Origin: Bacteroidetes bacterium UBA2364
Lineage (GTDB): Bacteria; Bacteroidota; Rhodothermia; Rhodothermales; UBA2364
Direction: 5' to 3'
Assembly: GCA_002344075.1 (NCBI GenBank)
Contig: DDTM01000012.1
Coordinates: 1 to 54,675, forward strand
DNA length: 54,675 nt
Made by a program: the position numbers and the translations under genes. Below are positions 8,826 to 17,611 of this stretch, piece by piece (the first letter of the stretch is position 1; every line of letters begins with the position of its first letter). Under the pieces are notes generated by a model that ran no database searches, was not told the DNA's origin, and saw nothing but the letters and a program-made list of their open reading frames with translations.

Positions 8826-9959
8826 TTAGTCTTTAAAGAGCATTTCCGGAACTTTCATCCGTCGCAGGATATGAAATCCATATTCGGTCTCGATGGGGGT
8901 TGCAAATACTTGCCCCTCTGGTACTTTCTTGATTACCTCATCGAATGCGGGTAGGCCACCACCCAGAAACCAAGTACCCAGTTGGCCACCAGTTTTCATG
9001 GTAATTACATCATCGCTGCTGGTTGAAACAAGCGCCTCAAACTGGTTGGGATTTTGGCGGAGTTGTGCAAGGAGTTGGTTCACCAATGTGCGGGCTTCGT
9101 CTTTCGATCGGCTCACTGTTCGGATGGTTGGGTTTGCACCGGTTGCGGGTACGGGTGTTGCACCCTTCCAAGAAATAAGCAAGTGTGCAGCCGTTACCAA
9201 TACCATTTTTTCGCGCTTGAAAAAACCAATCACACCTTTTAAATCTATAGGCCCACCTACTTCGCCATATTTGAGCGACTCGAAGAGGGGCATAATTTCT
9301 TCACTGTTGTTTTGATCGAGTCGTGTGAAAGGCTTCCAGTATGTAGCCTTTTTCTCGAAGTCGTTGAATTTCGTAGCGAGTGCATCGAAGTTTCCGGCAT
9401 TTAATTGTTTTTTGATTTCGGCGGCACGTGCTTCTGTTGCTTCTTTGGATCGGGTAAACTGAGGCGTTTCAGGTGTTTTGTAACCGAGTAAGATGGCTGT
9501 TCCACCTACAAATTTGGTGCGCAAAGAGTTCCGGCGAATAATATGAAAGCCAAAAGGCGTTTCAACCACCTTTGGGTGAACCTTGCCAATACTCGTTTGG
9601 CGTACCGCCAACTCAAAATCGGGTACCATTGCACCTACAGGCCAAGAACCCAAATCCCCTTTTCTTGCAGCAGTAGTTTTATCGTCCGAGTTTTTTTGGG
9701 CAAAGTCCTCAAATTTGCTTGGGTCTGTTTTTAGGGAATTCAAAATGGCATTGGCGTTTTTTCGGGCATCTTCTTTAGAACGGGTAGCAGTTGCGCCCTC
9801 GGCCCCTTTGTACGATACCAGAATATGGCTTCCGGCAAAATCGCCTGATTGTCGGAAATATTGGTCAGATTCATCCTGATCGGCCTTTGGATATTTTTCC
9901 TGTTTACATCCGGAAACAAAGCCAATGAGCAGGAACAGCACAAGAAAACGATACAACAT
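8826..9959 (-). CDS. Lipoprotein with three tandem parvulin modules
   Basis: A 377-residue lipoprotein: signal peptide 1-17 and lipobox FVSGC with Cys18. Two parvulin (PpiC-type) peptidyl-prolyl isomerase modules are clear, at about 43-145 (SHILVSYKG ... GFHIIRR) and 256-372 (AHLLISWKG ... GFHILRR). The segment 153-250 repeats the same pattern in worn form (AILLGYKT ... TRSKEATEARA) and lacks the histidine and GFHI parts. It probably assists outer-membrane or periplasmic protein folding, like SurA/PrsA. The degenerate middle module may bind rather than isomerise substrate. Confidence 0.9.
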   Translation of the reverse strand: MLYRFLVLFLLIGFVSGCKQEKYPKADQDESDQYFRQSGDFAGSHILVSYKGAEGATATRSKEDARKNANAILNSLKTDPSKFEDFAQKNSDDKTTAARKGDLGSWPVGAMVPDFELAVRQTSIGKVHPKVVETPFGFHIIRRNSLRTKFVGGTAILLGYKTPETPQFTRSKEATEARAAEIKKQLNAGNFDALATKFNDFEKKATYWKPFTRLDQNNSEEIMPLFESLKYGEVGGPIDLKGVIGFFKREKMVLVTAAHLLISWKGATPVPATGANPTIRTVSRSKDEARTLVNQLLAQLRQNPNQFEALVSTSSDDVITMKTGGQLGTWFLGGGLPAFDEVIKKVPEGQVFATPIETEYGFHILRRMKVPEMLFKD

Positions 9960-10057
9960 AAAAATCGTCCGATTATCGTGGATAATGTATAATCCGTATA
10001 AGTTAAGGATGTAATGCTATCTATCAAACATTTCAATTTTGCGAATCGGGCAAAGAA

Positions 10058-10085
10058 AAGCCCTCTCACTTATGCGAGGGGGCTT
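10058..10085 (-). terminator. Intrinsic terminator of the kinase-barrel gene run
   Basis: AAGCCCTCTC (10058-10067) pairs with GAGGGGGCTT (10076-10085), with one G-T wobble, and on the minus strand is followed by TTCTTTG. It lies about 30 bp past the stop of the 10117-11751 gene and would end that transcript. Confidence 0.65.
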
Positions 10086-10116
10086 CTGTCGTTGAAAAAG
10101 GAGGCACGTTAGGCCA

Positions 10117-11751
10117 TTAGCGTACTTTTTGAACTGGACGTACAGCCCGGTAATTTGTGGCCTCGAATACCAAAAAATAGGTTCCCGACGGCAGATTTTG
10201 TGGTTGCCAAGTCATCTGGTGAGTACCAATAGGGTAAGAGGAGCTATTTACCAATACCTGCTCCCGCCCTAACACGTCTATGATCCGAATTTTCACGGAT
10301 GATGCCTCGGTCAATTGCCACTTTAGGTTGGTGGCTTCGGAAAATGGGTTTGGGTAATTTGGCAAAAGCGCCGTTGTGGTTGGTACAATCGCTTTTGTTT
10401 CTTCACGGGCAGCGGCTTCCCATGTCTGGAGAAGGTTTTTTAAATCGTTTACTACCACAGTCGAGGCTGCGTCTTTCAGTAGCATTGCTTCTATCTGACG
10501 AATCAGACCAGCCTGCTGATTGTCTATGATGCGGGCTATTGTGTTTGTCTGTTGGCTTCCAGCTAGGCTTCTGCCATAATTCGCAATAACCGGAAAAATA
10601 TCATATACATCCACAATGCCATCACGGTTTGCATCAGCCCTGAGCGCCGAGAGGTCGGTGCTTCCTGGATTAACGCTGAATTTTTCCCAGACCAAGGTGA
10701 GGGAAACGGGTGTTCCGGAGAAGGGTGTACGTTTTCCATAAATGGTACTACTCGTGATTCGCGTGATGTCTGCCGGACCTACTTGCCCATCGCCATCGGT
10801 ATCCCCTGGCCAAATGGCCAACCATGTGTTGACCGAGCCGGATGTTGTCCAATCGGAGTATAAGGTTATGTTGCCAACTGTTCTTCGTGCCCGCACCCGA
10901 ATTTCGTATTGTGTCAGGTTGGGTAAGTTATTTAGCAAAAATGAAGGGGTGGTGATTACTTGTGTTGGCCCCCATTCGTTTCCTGAACGACGGGCTTGGG
11001 CTTCAAAAACCACATTTCGGAACAAATCTCCTTGCTTCCAGTCGGCCTTCAAGACCTGATCTGGGTTTGTGGAATCGTTCGAGAGAATCAGGTCTTTAAC
11101 CGGAAGTGGTGTGAGTACAAAGGTAGTCTGGCAAGCCTCCGCGCTAAAATCGGATGTGCTGCCGGGTTTATACCCTTGTACCCGATAACAATAGGTGGCT
11201 AATTCGTCTAAATCGGTATTGCTCCAAACTGTTTTTTCTAATTCTTCCGCAATAGTTTGCCATCCACCAGTAGGTGTTCGTCGTTGTACCCGGAAACGAT
11301 AACTTTCAGCTTGGTTAACAGCCCATGCAATGGCAATGGTAACCGGATCGGTCAGTGCGATGGTGGCCAAAATCGGGGTACCTTCTACCTGTTTTCCGGT
11401 CAATGCACATGTCATATCGGAGGCAACAGACCTACCATAAATGCCCTCCGCGTATATTCTATAGCAATAATAGGCTCCCTTGGTTAAGCCTGTATCTATA
11501 TGGCTATTGGCTTGCCCAGATGGTCTTGCAGAAAGGATTTCCCAGTTTCCGAAATTCAACTGACGTTCTATTAAAAAAAAGGAATTTCCCGTGCTTTCAG
11601 GCCGCCAGTTTAGCTGAATGCCCGTTTCACTTAAAGGTGTGGCAACAAAATTTATAGGCGCTTTGGGTTGTGCCCATGCCAGACTCGTCATTCCCAAACT
11701 CCATAAGATGCCCAATACATGGCGGGAATATATTCGTTTTATGCGATTCAC
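10117..11751 (-). CDS. Secreted fibronectin-III/dockerin-like protein with T9SS tail
   Basis: A 544-residue secreted protein. It has a signal peptide (about 1-27, ending AWAQ) and three fibronectin type III-like domains (about 30-120, 125-210 and 215-310). A dockerin-like calcium region follows, with two DxDxDG-type loops (GDTDGDGQVG and DANRDGIVD) near 315-390. The last 80 residues form a type A sorting domain (NYPNPF, SVKIRIIDVLGRE, SGTYFLVF) recognised by the type IX secretion system. It is probably exposed on or released from the surface. The start codon is GTG. It is the last gene of the run beginning with the kinase, 27 bp after the lipoprotein gene. Confidence 0.85.
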   Translation of the reverse strand: MNRIKRIYSRHVLGILWSLGMTSLAWAQPKAPINFVATPLSETGIQLNWRPESTGNSFFLIERQLNFGNWEILSARPSGQANSHIDTGLTKGAYYCYRIYAEGIYGRSVASDMTCALTGKQVEGTPILATIALTDPVTIAIAWAVNQAESYRFRVQRRTPTGGWQTIAEELEKTVWSNTDLDELATYCYRVQGYKPGSTSDFSAEACQTTFVLTPLPVKDLILSNDSTNPDQVLKADWKQGDLFRNVVFEAQARRSGNEWGPTQVITTPSFLLNNLPNLTQYEIRVRARRTVGNITLYSDWTTSGSVNTWLAIWPGDTDGDGQVGPADITRITSSTIYGKRTPFSGTPVSLTLVWEKFSVNPGSTDLSALRADANRDGIVDVYDIFPVIANYGRSLAGSQQTNTIARIIDNQQAGLIRQIEAMLLKDAASTVVVNDLKNLLQTWEAAAREETKAIVPTTTALLPNYPNPFSEATNLKWQLTEASSVKIRIIDVLGREQVLVNSSSYPIGTHQMTWQPQNLPSGTYFLVFEATNYRAVRPVQKVR

Positions 11752-11778
11752 GGTCGTAGGGGTTCTAAGGTTGAGTGG

Positions 11779-12585
11779 CTACTTAATGATCACCCGTGCA
11801 TCGGTGACCGCATAAGATCGGACGGTGTTCGGATTGGTTAATAACTGCAATGTGCCTTGCTGAAACTTCATTTCGATGTCGGCAGGTGTATCAAGCGGAA
11901 CATACAAGGTATCTAAGACAAAGGGTGCACGTTTCCCAGACGGAAATGCCCAAGCCACATCCACACCATAACCCTGCCGTACTGTCAAGGCATTTTTAAA
12001 TCGGATGCGCGAAGGGTCTATACCGCTGATGTTCATCTTACCTGCGATTGCCTTGATAATGTCGGAGGTTCCATCAATCATTAAAGCCATTTTTAATTCC
12101 CCGGAATTTGATTTGACTGAAACGATGGACGGCCCAAAACCCACAATCGGCGTTGTGTTGTTTTCGGGTATAAAAACAGCTTGCATATATACGGTATAGT
12201 TGTCGCGGGAAATGCGCTGTACCGTCTGGCCGTGTGCGCGTGTCCGTCCGTTCTGACTATATTCCACCCGGAAGGTAAAGGTGGAGTCTAAAGGTAGTTG
12301 TAGATCAAAAAACACCTCGTCTTGGGTAGTATTGTCTGCCGTAATGGCTTCTTTTGGGCTATAATCTCGCCCACCTTTTGAGGTGATGGTCAATTTTACG
12401 GTCCAGATGGCCTCCGTTTTGGCATATACCTCAACTGGTAAAGACGAGCCATCTAACATCCTCGGCGTGACAAATCCGATCTGGAGTTTGGGACGTATCG
12501 TGGTGTCCGCTTCAACGGGGTGGACATCACAACCAGAAGCCATAAACACCAAAGCACACCAACCAACTAAAAAGAAATATTTCAT
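11779..12585 (-). CDS. Hypothetical lipoprotein
   Basis: A 268-residue lipoprotein of unrecognised family. The start at 12585 is chosen because AGGA lies 7 bases upstream and the protein then begins MKYFFLVGWCALVFMASGC, a textbook signal with a lipobox cysteine. The longer frame (to 12621) would overlap the upstream gene and bury the signal. The mature part is beta-rich and could form Ig-like domains, so an outer-membrane-attached accessory of the beta-barrel or of the FnIII protein is plausible. It begins 32 bp after the barrel gene. Confidence 0.75.
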   Translation of the reverse strand: MKYFFLVGWCALVFMASGCDVHPVEADTTIRPKLQIGFVTPRMLDGSSLPVEVYAKTEAIWTVKLTITSKGGRDYSPKEAITADNTTQDEVFFDLQLPLDSTFTFRVEYSQNGRTRAHGQTVQRISRDNYTVYMQAVFIPENNTTPIVGFGPSIVSVKSNSGELKMALMIDGTSDIIKAIAGKMNISGIDPSRIRFKNALTVRQGYGVDVAWAFPSGKRAPFVLDTLYVPLDTPADIEMKFQQGTLQLLTNPNTVRSYAVTDARVIIK

Positions 12586-12617
12586 GTCATTATCCTGTAA
12601 GGTATCTAATGCCCTAT

Positions 12618-13811
12618 TCAAAACCGGATGGATGTTCGAAGGAAGGTTTCAAAGCCCTTGATGGTTCGTGTTTCGGATTTAGCATTGGTTCCATCCCCTT
12701 TTATATACCGCTGCCCAATGCTTATAGAGACCATTTTACTGACCGAGATGCTGGCCGTGGCGCCTTGCTCGAACACATTGCTACGGCCAGAACCCGTTAC
12801 AACCGACTCTTCTTGTATTGCTGGTGTTCGTATAAAACGTCCTACCCCTGTTAGGGTCAGTCGAAGTTTAGGAATAACATTATAGTCCAATGAAGCAAGA
12901 GCGGTGAGGCTGTTGGGGTTTTTGATATGGAAGATTTCGGTATTTTCCTCGAAGGTCATGGTTTCACCACGTAAAACACCTTGCAAAGCAGCCGTAAATA
13001 GTCCTTTTCGTTGATTGAACATCTGTGTGGCCAATACCTGTGTCTGGAACTTCGGACCAAGGCGTAAAGCCTTCACATGGTCTATGTATTCGTCTCCATA
13101 TAGGGTTAAGGTAGGACTGATTTGGAAAAACGAAACAGGGGTCGTGTGGCTGTAGGCAACTGTTAAACTCGCTTCATAGCCAGGCTGTAACGCCACATTC
13201 CGGTCTGCATTAATCAGCGCAGTCTCGTAAGAACCACGGTACAAAAATCCGACCGCGCCCCCAAGCAATCCTTCTTCGGAGGTGTCTGTCACGAAGGAAA
13301 AAGTTCCTCCGGCATTTAGCCCTTCGCCCAGTCGGTTTTCCCTGACCGATAAATCCGGTGCAATAAAGTCGGTCACCACATCCTGCTGTTTATCTGTCAG
13401 TTTACTTACTCCTGTCGGAAGGCTAAAAGCTGTATTGACCACCATACGCCGTTCTGGGTTTAAGGCATACCCCGCTTGTATTTTTAGATCCGAAAGACCG
13501 CTTACGGTTGTCTGGATGTTATCCGTCTGATTTTGAAAGTTTACGTAAGAGGAAGATAGACGCATTTCTAACCGATCTTTAAAGGGTAAATACAGACCAA
13601 TCGGCAAAACTGTCTGTGATATTTTGGTTGAAGCATCGCCTTCGGTGATGGCCCAGTTTTGGCTGAACAATTGAATGGCCGTGCTATAGGGTGTACCCGG
13701 CGATATTTGGGCGGTTGCTTGTGGCAATAAATAACACCAGACGAAGACGGACACAAACAGGCCAAGGGCCAATCTTCCAGAGTTGTTGTCGCGGAGGCGT
13801 AGGCGCTTCAT
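12618..13811 (-). CDS. Outer-membrane beta-barrel protein
   Basis: A 397-residue protein with a signal peptide (hydrophobic stretch near 15-33, AQI cleavage) and alternating amphipathic strands. It ends in RTSIRF, the aromatic C-terminal signature used by BAM for outer-membrane insertion. The strand pattern (for example LKIQAGYALNPERRMVVNTAFSLP split by turns) resembles the phenol-degradation/transporter-like barrels. No ligand can be read. It sits 9 bp after the second CsgG/FlgO-like gene, so it may be the outer-membrane partner of that periplasmic set. Confidence 0.75.
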   Translation of the reverse strand: MKRLRLRDNNSGRLALGLFVSVFVWCYLLPQATAQISPGTPYSTAIQLFSQNWAITEGDASTKISQTVLPIGLYLPFKDRLEMRLSSSYVNFQNQTDNIQTTVSGLSDLKIQAGYALNPERRMVVNTAFSLPTGVSKLTDKQQDVVTDFIAPDLSVRENRLGEGLNAGGTFSFVTDTSEEGLLGGAVGFLYRGSYETALINADRNVALQPGYEASLTVAYSHTTPVSFFQISPTLTLYGDEYIDHVKALRLGPKFQTQVLATQMFNQRKGLFTAALQGVLRGETMTFEENTEIFHIKNPNSLTALASLDYNVIPKLRLTLTGVGRFIRTPAIQEESVVTGSGRSNVFEQGATASISVSKMVSISIGQRYIKGDGTNAKSETRTIKGFETFLRTSIRF

Positions 13812-13820
13812 AGGTTTGTG

Positions 13821-15269
13821 TTAATTCGATTTAGGCAACGGTGCAACCACTTGCACCCGAATAAAAGCTTGGTTGGCGGGGTTTAGCGTACCTGGTGGTT
13901 TGTTGGTAGCATCACCCGTCTCGTTTACGTTGGACCCTATGCCGGCATCTCCGTCGGTGATGCCCGCTGCGCCCAATGACAAAAGGCCCAACTGTGTGGC
14001 TGCATAACCAAAGTTAATCGCCTTGATAACTTTTTTGTTTGATCCTGTTGCAGCAAGTGCACCACCACCACCACCTGCAAACCCACCAAACCCAGCGGTT
14101 TGATTCAGGATGTCCGAGACATTGGTATATGACTGTAAAACCACGACCCTGGTCTGTTCTACAGCGTTCCGATCTCGTCCGGTAATACCAACGTTTGCAT
14201 CGGAAAGAATTTGTCCGGCAGAGTCTGATGTACCTGCCTCGGCCATATCGAAGCCTTGCGAGAACATAAGGAAGCGTTGCAAGTCATCGGCCACAATTGT
14301 CCCAACAGCATCTGCAAAAGCCATTCTACCACTTGTGTACTTGAATCGTGTAAGGCGTTGGATCTGATCGGCTATGGCAAAGGTTAACTCTTCCTGGAGG
14401 CTCCTTAAGCCTGTGTTATTCTCTGTTGCGCTTCGTGCAGGAAGTACATAAGAAGTGTCTTTAGGTACGTGTGTAACAATTGGTTGAACCATCAGCCGGC
14501 CATTTTCTGTTTTTACGAGGCCGGTGATGATAAATTCCGCTCCAAGTATTTTTCCAACCGATGGTGGTGGAATCCGCCGATCCCCGCCATAAAAACGACC
14601 AATGTTGACTTCGGTAAGAATGGTGTTGAGGCGTGAGCGTTCTACGGTGCTAAAAGGCACATCGGTCAAACGGCCGAGCGAGGCAAAAACGGTTGTCAGA
14701 AAGCCCGAAATACCAAATCCAACTCGGCCTAAATCTGCATCTTGGGTTTGATTCAAAAAGGGAAGGACGCCAATGGTGAATCGGCTTTCTTCGCGATTGT
14801 AAAAATGTGCCAACCGGTTTTCGTTTTGTCGGCTGATATTGGTCAGATAGCGAATCGCTTGTTTGTCTATATGCTGTATCTGTGTACGCGCCGTTTGGGC
14901 TTCTTGGCTGGAAGGCTTGAGGGCCACAAATGCGAGATAATCGTTTCTGGCTTCAGCAAAGGACTCTAAAGCCTCATAAGCACGGGCACGGGAAATTAGA
15001 ATCCTTCCGAACAAGTCTGGGCTGCCCTTAGAAGTGCCACGGGCACGCAAGTCTGTAGGATCCGGCAAATCCGCAAGAGTTGCAGCTTGTACCAAAGCAT
15101 CCAAAGCTTGTTGGGCGCGTCCCCGTTCGAGATGACCATCTGCTGTTTCCAGAAGGGAACTGATCCGAGCCTCCATACCTTGTGCCCAGAGAGGCACTTG
15201 GGTAATGAGTGTCATAAAGAAGAGGGCTGCGAGACAGCGCAAAAGCGCATTATAGTTTGTTTTGTTCAT
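13821..15269 (-). CDS. CsgG/FlgO-like periplasmic protein with TPR-like N-terminus
   Basis: With the start at 15269 (AGAA upstream) the product has 482 residues and a signal peptide ending in WAQG. A helical TPR-like region of about 100 residues follows, then a CsgG/FlgO/TolB-N-like domain (IGVLPF, VERSRLNTIL, AEFIITGLV). The C-terminal third contains a glycine-rich stretch (GFGGFAGGGGG). CsgG-type proteins form or organise outer-membrane secretion or ring assemblies; no lipobox is visible here, so a true CsgG pore is doubtful. The start overlaps the end of the preceding gene by 20 bp, suggesting translational coupling. Confidence 0.68.
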   Translation of the reverse strand: MNKTNYNALLRCLAALFFMTLITQVPLWAQGMEARISSLLETADGHLERGRAQQALDALVQAATLADLPDPTDLRARGTSKGSPDLFGRILISRARAYEALESFAEARNDYLAFVALKPSSQEAQTARTQIQHIDKQAIRYLTNISRQNENRLAHFYNREESRFTIGVLPFLNQTQDADLGRVGFGISGFLTTVFASLGRLTDVPFSTVERSRLNTILTEVNIGRFYGGDRRIPPPSVGKILGAEFIITGLVKTENGRLMVQPIVTHVPKDTSYVLPARSATENNTGLRSLQEELTFAIADQIQRLTRFKYTSGRMAFADAVGTIVADDLQRFLMFSQGFDMAEAGTSDSAGQILSDANVGITGRDRNAVEQTRVVVLQSYTNVSDILNQTAGFGGFAGGGGGALAATGSNKKVIKAINFGYAATQLGLLSLGAAGITDGDAGIGSNVNETGDATNKPPGTLNPANQAFIRVQVVAPLPKSN

Positions 15270-16122
15270 CGGGTTCTTCGACATTGGATTCAATGATGCG
15301 CAAGAGGGTTTCTCGCATCTGTTGTGTCTCCAAAATTTCCCTGTCCAACCAAGTTGAACCACAACTTCGGGTCTTGCTTTTTTCAAACCCAACAAGCGCA
15401 TTGTCTAACTTTTGAACGGCTGTTGTGGCATCGTCCATGACAAAAGCCGCTTCGCGGTCTGCTGCTGCTTGCATTACCCATTGAAGGCCCCCTTTTTTAC
15501 AAGGTAACTGCGCCGAAAATACAGGGGTTGCTTCTGGTCGCTTGAGTTGCGTTGCCACCTCTAACGCAAAAGTCTGTAAAAAAGCAGGAACCCGCTCTAT
15601 GGAGAGCCTTGGGAGATTTAAATGTCGTTGTGCAAGAATCGCGCCATTTTTTACTGAAAACATCCGAACTTCTAAATGTGCAAAACTTGTTCGGCTTCGC
15701 ATAAAGTATTGTCCCATAATGATATAGTCAGCCCCTTCAAAATTTAATGGGATAGATTGGCTCTCCGGACCAAAACGACTGATCTGTGCCAGTTGTAGTA
15801 CTTCTTGCATTTCTACCCGGTCGCTGGTGCGTATGGTAGCATAGGCACTCAGATAGCTCCCCAATAATAGCCGTAATCCGCTGGCATATACCAAATCCGA
15901 ATCTTTCTGGAGTAAACCAGTAAACTGAAAGGGCCATATGGCAATCCGCACGGTATCGGCAACTGCTTCCGCCGCTTGGTTGGGGGGAGTCGTCTGAATA
16001 CTATCCGGTGCTATGGGCAACACGCGAATATCTTGGGCATGGACGAAGCCCCCGAATAAGAAACATAAAGCGCCCCACCCGAAAAAAATGCGAATGGAGC
16101 GCTTAAAGAATAACGAAGACAT
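15250..16122 (-). CDS. CsgG/TolB-N-like exported protein
   Basis: A 290-residue protein starting MSSLFFKR, with signal peptide cleavage after HAQ; an upstream in-frame ATG at 16146 is possible and neither has a strong ribosome site. The middle (VRIAIWPFQF ... SDRVEMQEVLQLAQ ... ADYIIMGQYF) follows the CsgG/TolB-N/LpoB-like fold pattern: an N-terminal beta strand, a regulator helix and a late I-x-GxY strand. The C-terminal 80 residues are helical. It shares this fold with the next gene downstream without close identity, which suggests an old duplication. Function is unproven. Confidence 0.62.
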   Translation of the reverse strand: MSSLFFKRSIRIFFGWGALCFLFGGFVHAQDIRVLPIAPDSIQTTPPNQAAEAVADTVRIAIWPFQFTGLLQKDSDLVYASGLRLLLGSYLSAYATIRTSDRVEMQEVLQLAQISRFGPESQSIPLNFEGADYIIMGQYFMRSRTSFAHLEVRMFSVKNGAILAQRHLNLPRLSIERVPAFLQTFALEVATQLKRPEATPVFSAQLPCKKGGLQWVMQAAADREAAFVMDDATTAVQKLDNALVGFEKSKTRSCGSTWLDREILETQQMRETLLRIIESNVEEPDEQNKL

Positions 16123-16161
16123 AGGTTTAACAATACGGCGCAACATGCGCTTGTTGACGAA

Positions 16162-17559
16162 TCAAAGATCTGCTTTCACGTTTAACACAACATGATTAAA
16201 CGAAACTTGCTGAACCTCTGTTTTATAGTTCTTGCTTAGGTTGTAAAAACCCTCTCGGCGGATCACATCCGCCAGATCGCCGTCTTGTGGGCGATAACGG
16301 ATGTAAATTTGCGTAGTCCCATCTGCCACAAAACGTGGATTGTCCAAAGGATCATTCAGTGCAAAGGTGGAAAGTTGCACCAACATCCGACGAAAATCTT
16401 CATAATTTAAATTACCTCTTAACTCGATCAGGTGGATGGCTCCGTTTAAGGTGCGGCTATTCCACTCGGAGATACAGGTTTGTTTGATGTGGGAGGCGAG
16501 TACGGTTGTTAGGTTTTCTAGGGCCGAAAAAGCCGCTTCACGTTGCATCATCTTGCCTTTACCGTCTCTTTTCTCGATTTGAGACCCAAACTCATAGTTG
16601 CTGCCATCTGCCCACCGCATCGTGAGGTTGGAAATGGCCCATCCACCCCAGCCCATCCCCATACCTATTCGATCGGCTGCTGCATCCACGTTACCTCTGA
16701 CCAAAATGTGCGCTTCGGTATTGGGCATGGTTTCGTCTATCACGGTAAAACCTGATTCTTGCAGGGCTTTTTTGATGCCCGTTAAGGCTACACGGCTCTG
16801 ACTCGCAAGCCCTTCGACGGTTTCGGTGAGGTCTAAACGTACATAGGGCTTCTCCATGTCGAACAGGACACCACTTTGATTGACCGATGAAAGGACACTT
16901 TTCCGATCTATCAGGTTCGCAGCAGAGACCGTAACGCCCGATGAATCACGAATCAGTTCCTCTATACGACTTTTGCTTGCATGGCGAACCGAAAGGATGG
17001 CTTCGGCCATATCGGTATCGGAGAGAATGGTGGCAAAACGCTCTGCCGAAAAATATTGCCCCACATAAGAACGGACGGCATTTGTTTCGGCACTCCGAAG
17101 TGCATCTTCGGCATTCTCTGCTACCCCCGATGAGGACGACATCTGCAAGTCTCCTTGGTTCAATTGTTGACGATTATACTCGAAACGTTTGCGGATTAGC
17201 AAAGGCGGAAACGCAGCTTCATCCATAGCCCGGAAGGGGTCTGCAAGAAGTGAAATCACAAAATTACGATCTGCTTCTTCAAAAGAACCCGATTGATTCA
17301 TCATAAATGAAATCACATTTACTGCACCAATCAACATGTATTTTTCTGCTTTGCAGGCGGGTGTCAGTGTATCGTCTTTTAGCTCTGCGAGCGCTGCACG
17401 TGTTTCTTCAAACTCGGAATAGGCGTAGTGTTGGAAGGCCATCTTGAGCGCTTGGCACTTGAAAGCCTTGGGGGCAACGTTCGGCGTACTCTGAGCACCT
17501 ACCAGCGAGAAAAGCCCGAAGAAAAAGAACACGAACACACTGAAAAGGCGGTTTTTCAT
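16162..17559 (-). CDS. Exported LPP20/FlgT-like protein
   Basis: The 465-residue product begins MKNRLFSVF, with a signal peptide cut near GAQS; the longer open frame to 17712 would overlap the kinase and hide the signal. A helical N-terminal region contains A-E-x-A-E-D-A-L-R-S-A-E-x-x-A-V-R, the helix pattern of LPP20/FlgT-N domains. A TolB-N-like segment with VALTGIKKALQESGFTVID and ILVRGNV follows, and then a C-terminal beta domain. FlgT/LPP20 proteins work in outer-membrane rings with FlgO/FlgP, which fits the adjacent FlgO/CsgG-like genes. No flagellar gene is nearby. Assignment is by pattern and moderate. Confidence 0.55.
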   Translation of the reverse strand: MKNRLFSVFVFFFFGLFSLVGAQSTPNVAPKAFKCQALKMAFQHYAYSEFEETRAALAELKDDTLTPACKAEKYMLIGAVNVISFMMNQSGSFEEADRNFVISLLADPFRAMDEAAFPPLLIRKRFEYNRQQLNQGDLQMSSSSGVAENAEDALRSAETNAVRSYVGQYFSAERFATILSDTDMAEAILSVRHASKSRIEELIRDSSGVTVSAANLIDRKSVLSSVNQSGVLFDMEKPYVRLDLTETVEGLASQSRVALTGIKKALQESGFTVIDETMPNTEAHILVRGNVDAAADRIGMGMGWGGWAISNLTMRWADGSNYEFGSQIEKRDGKGKMMQREAAFSALENLTTVLASHIKQTCISEWNSRTLNGAIHLIELRGNLNYEDFRRMLVQLSTFALNDPLDNPRFVADGTTQIYIRYRPQDGDLADVIRREGFYNLSKNYKTEVQQVSFNHVVLNVKADL

Positions 17560-17611
17560 TGAGGTATATGGTTTAAGGCCCGTTGCAGACTGCGACCTGT
17601 TGATGACGAAC

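Noticed and set aside
9060..9250. Plus-strand frames opposite the parvulin gene
   Set aside because: These are antisense shadows of the lipoprotein gene and have no homology-like features.
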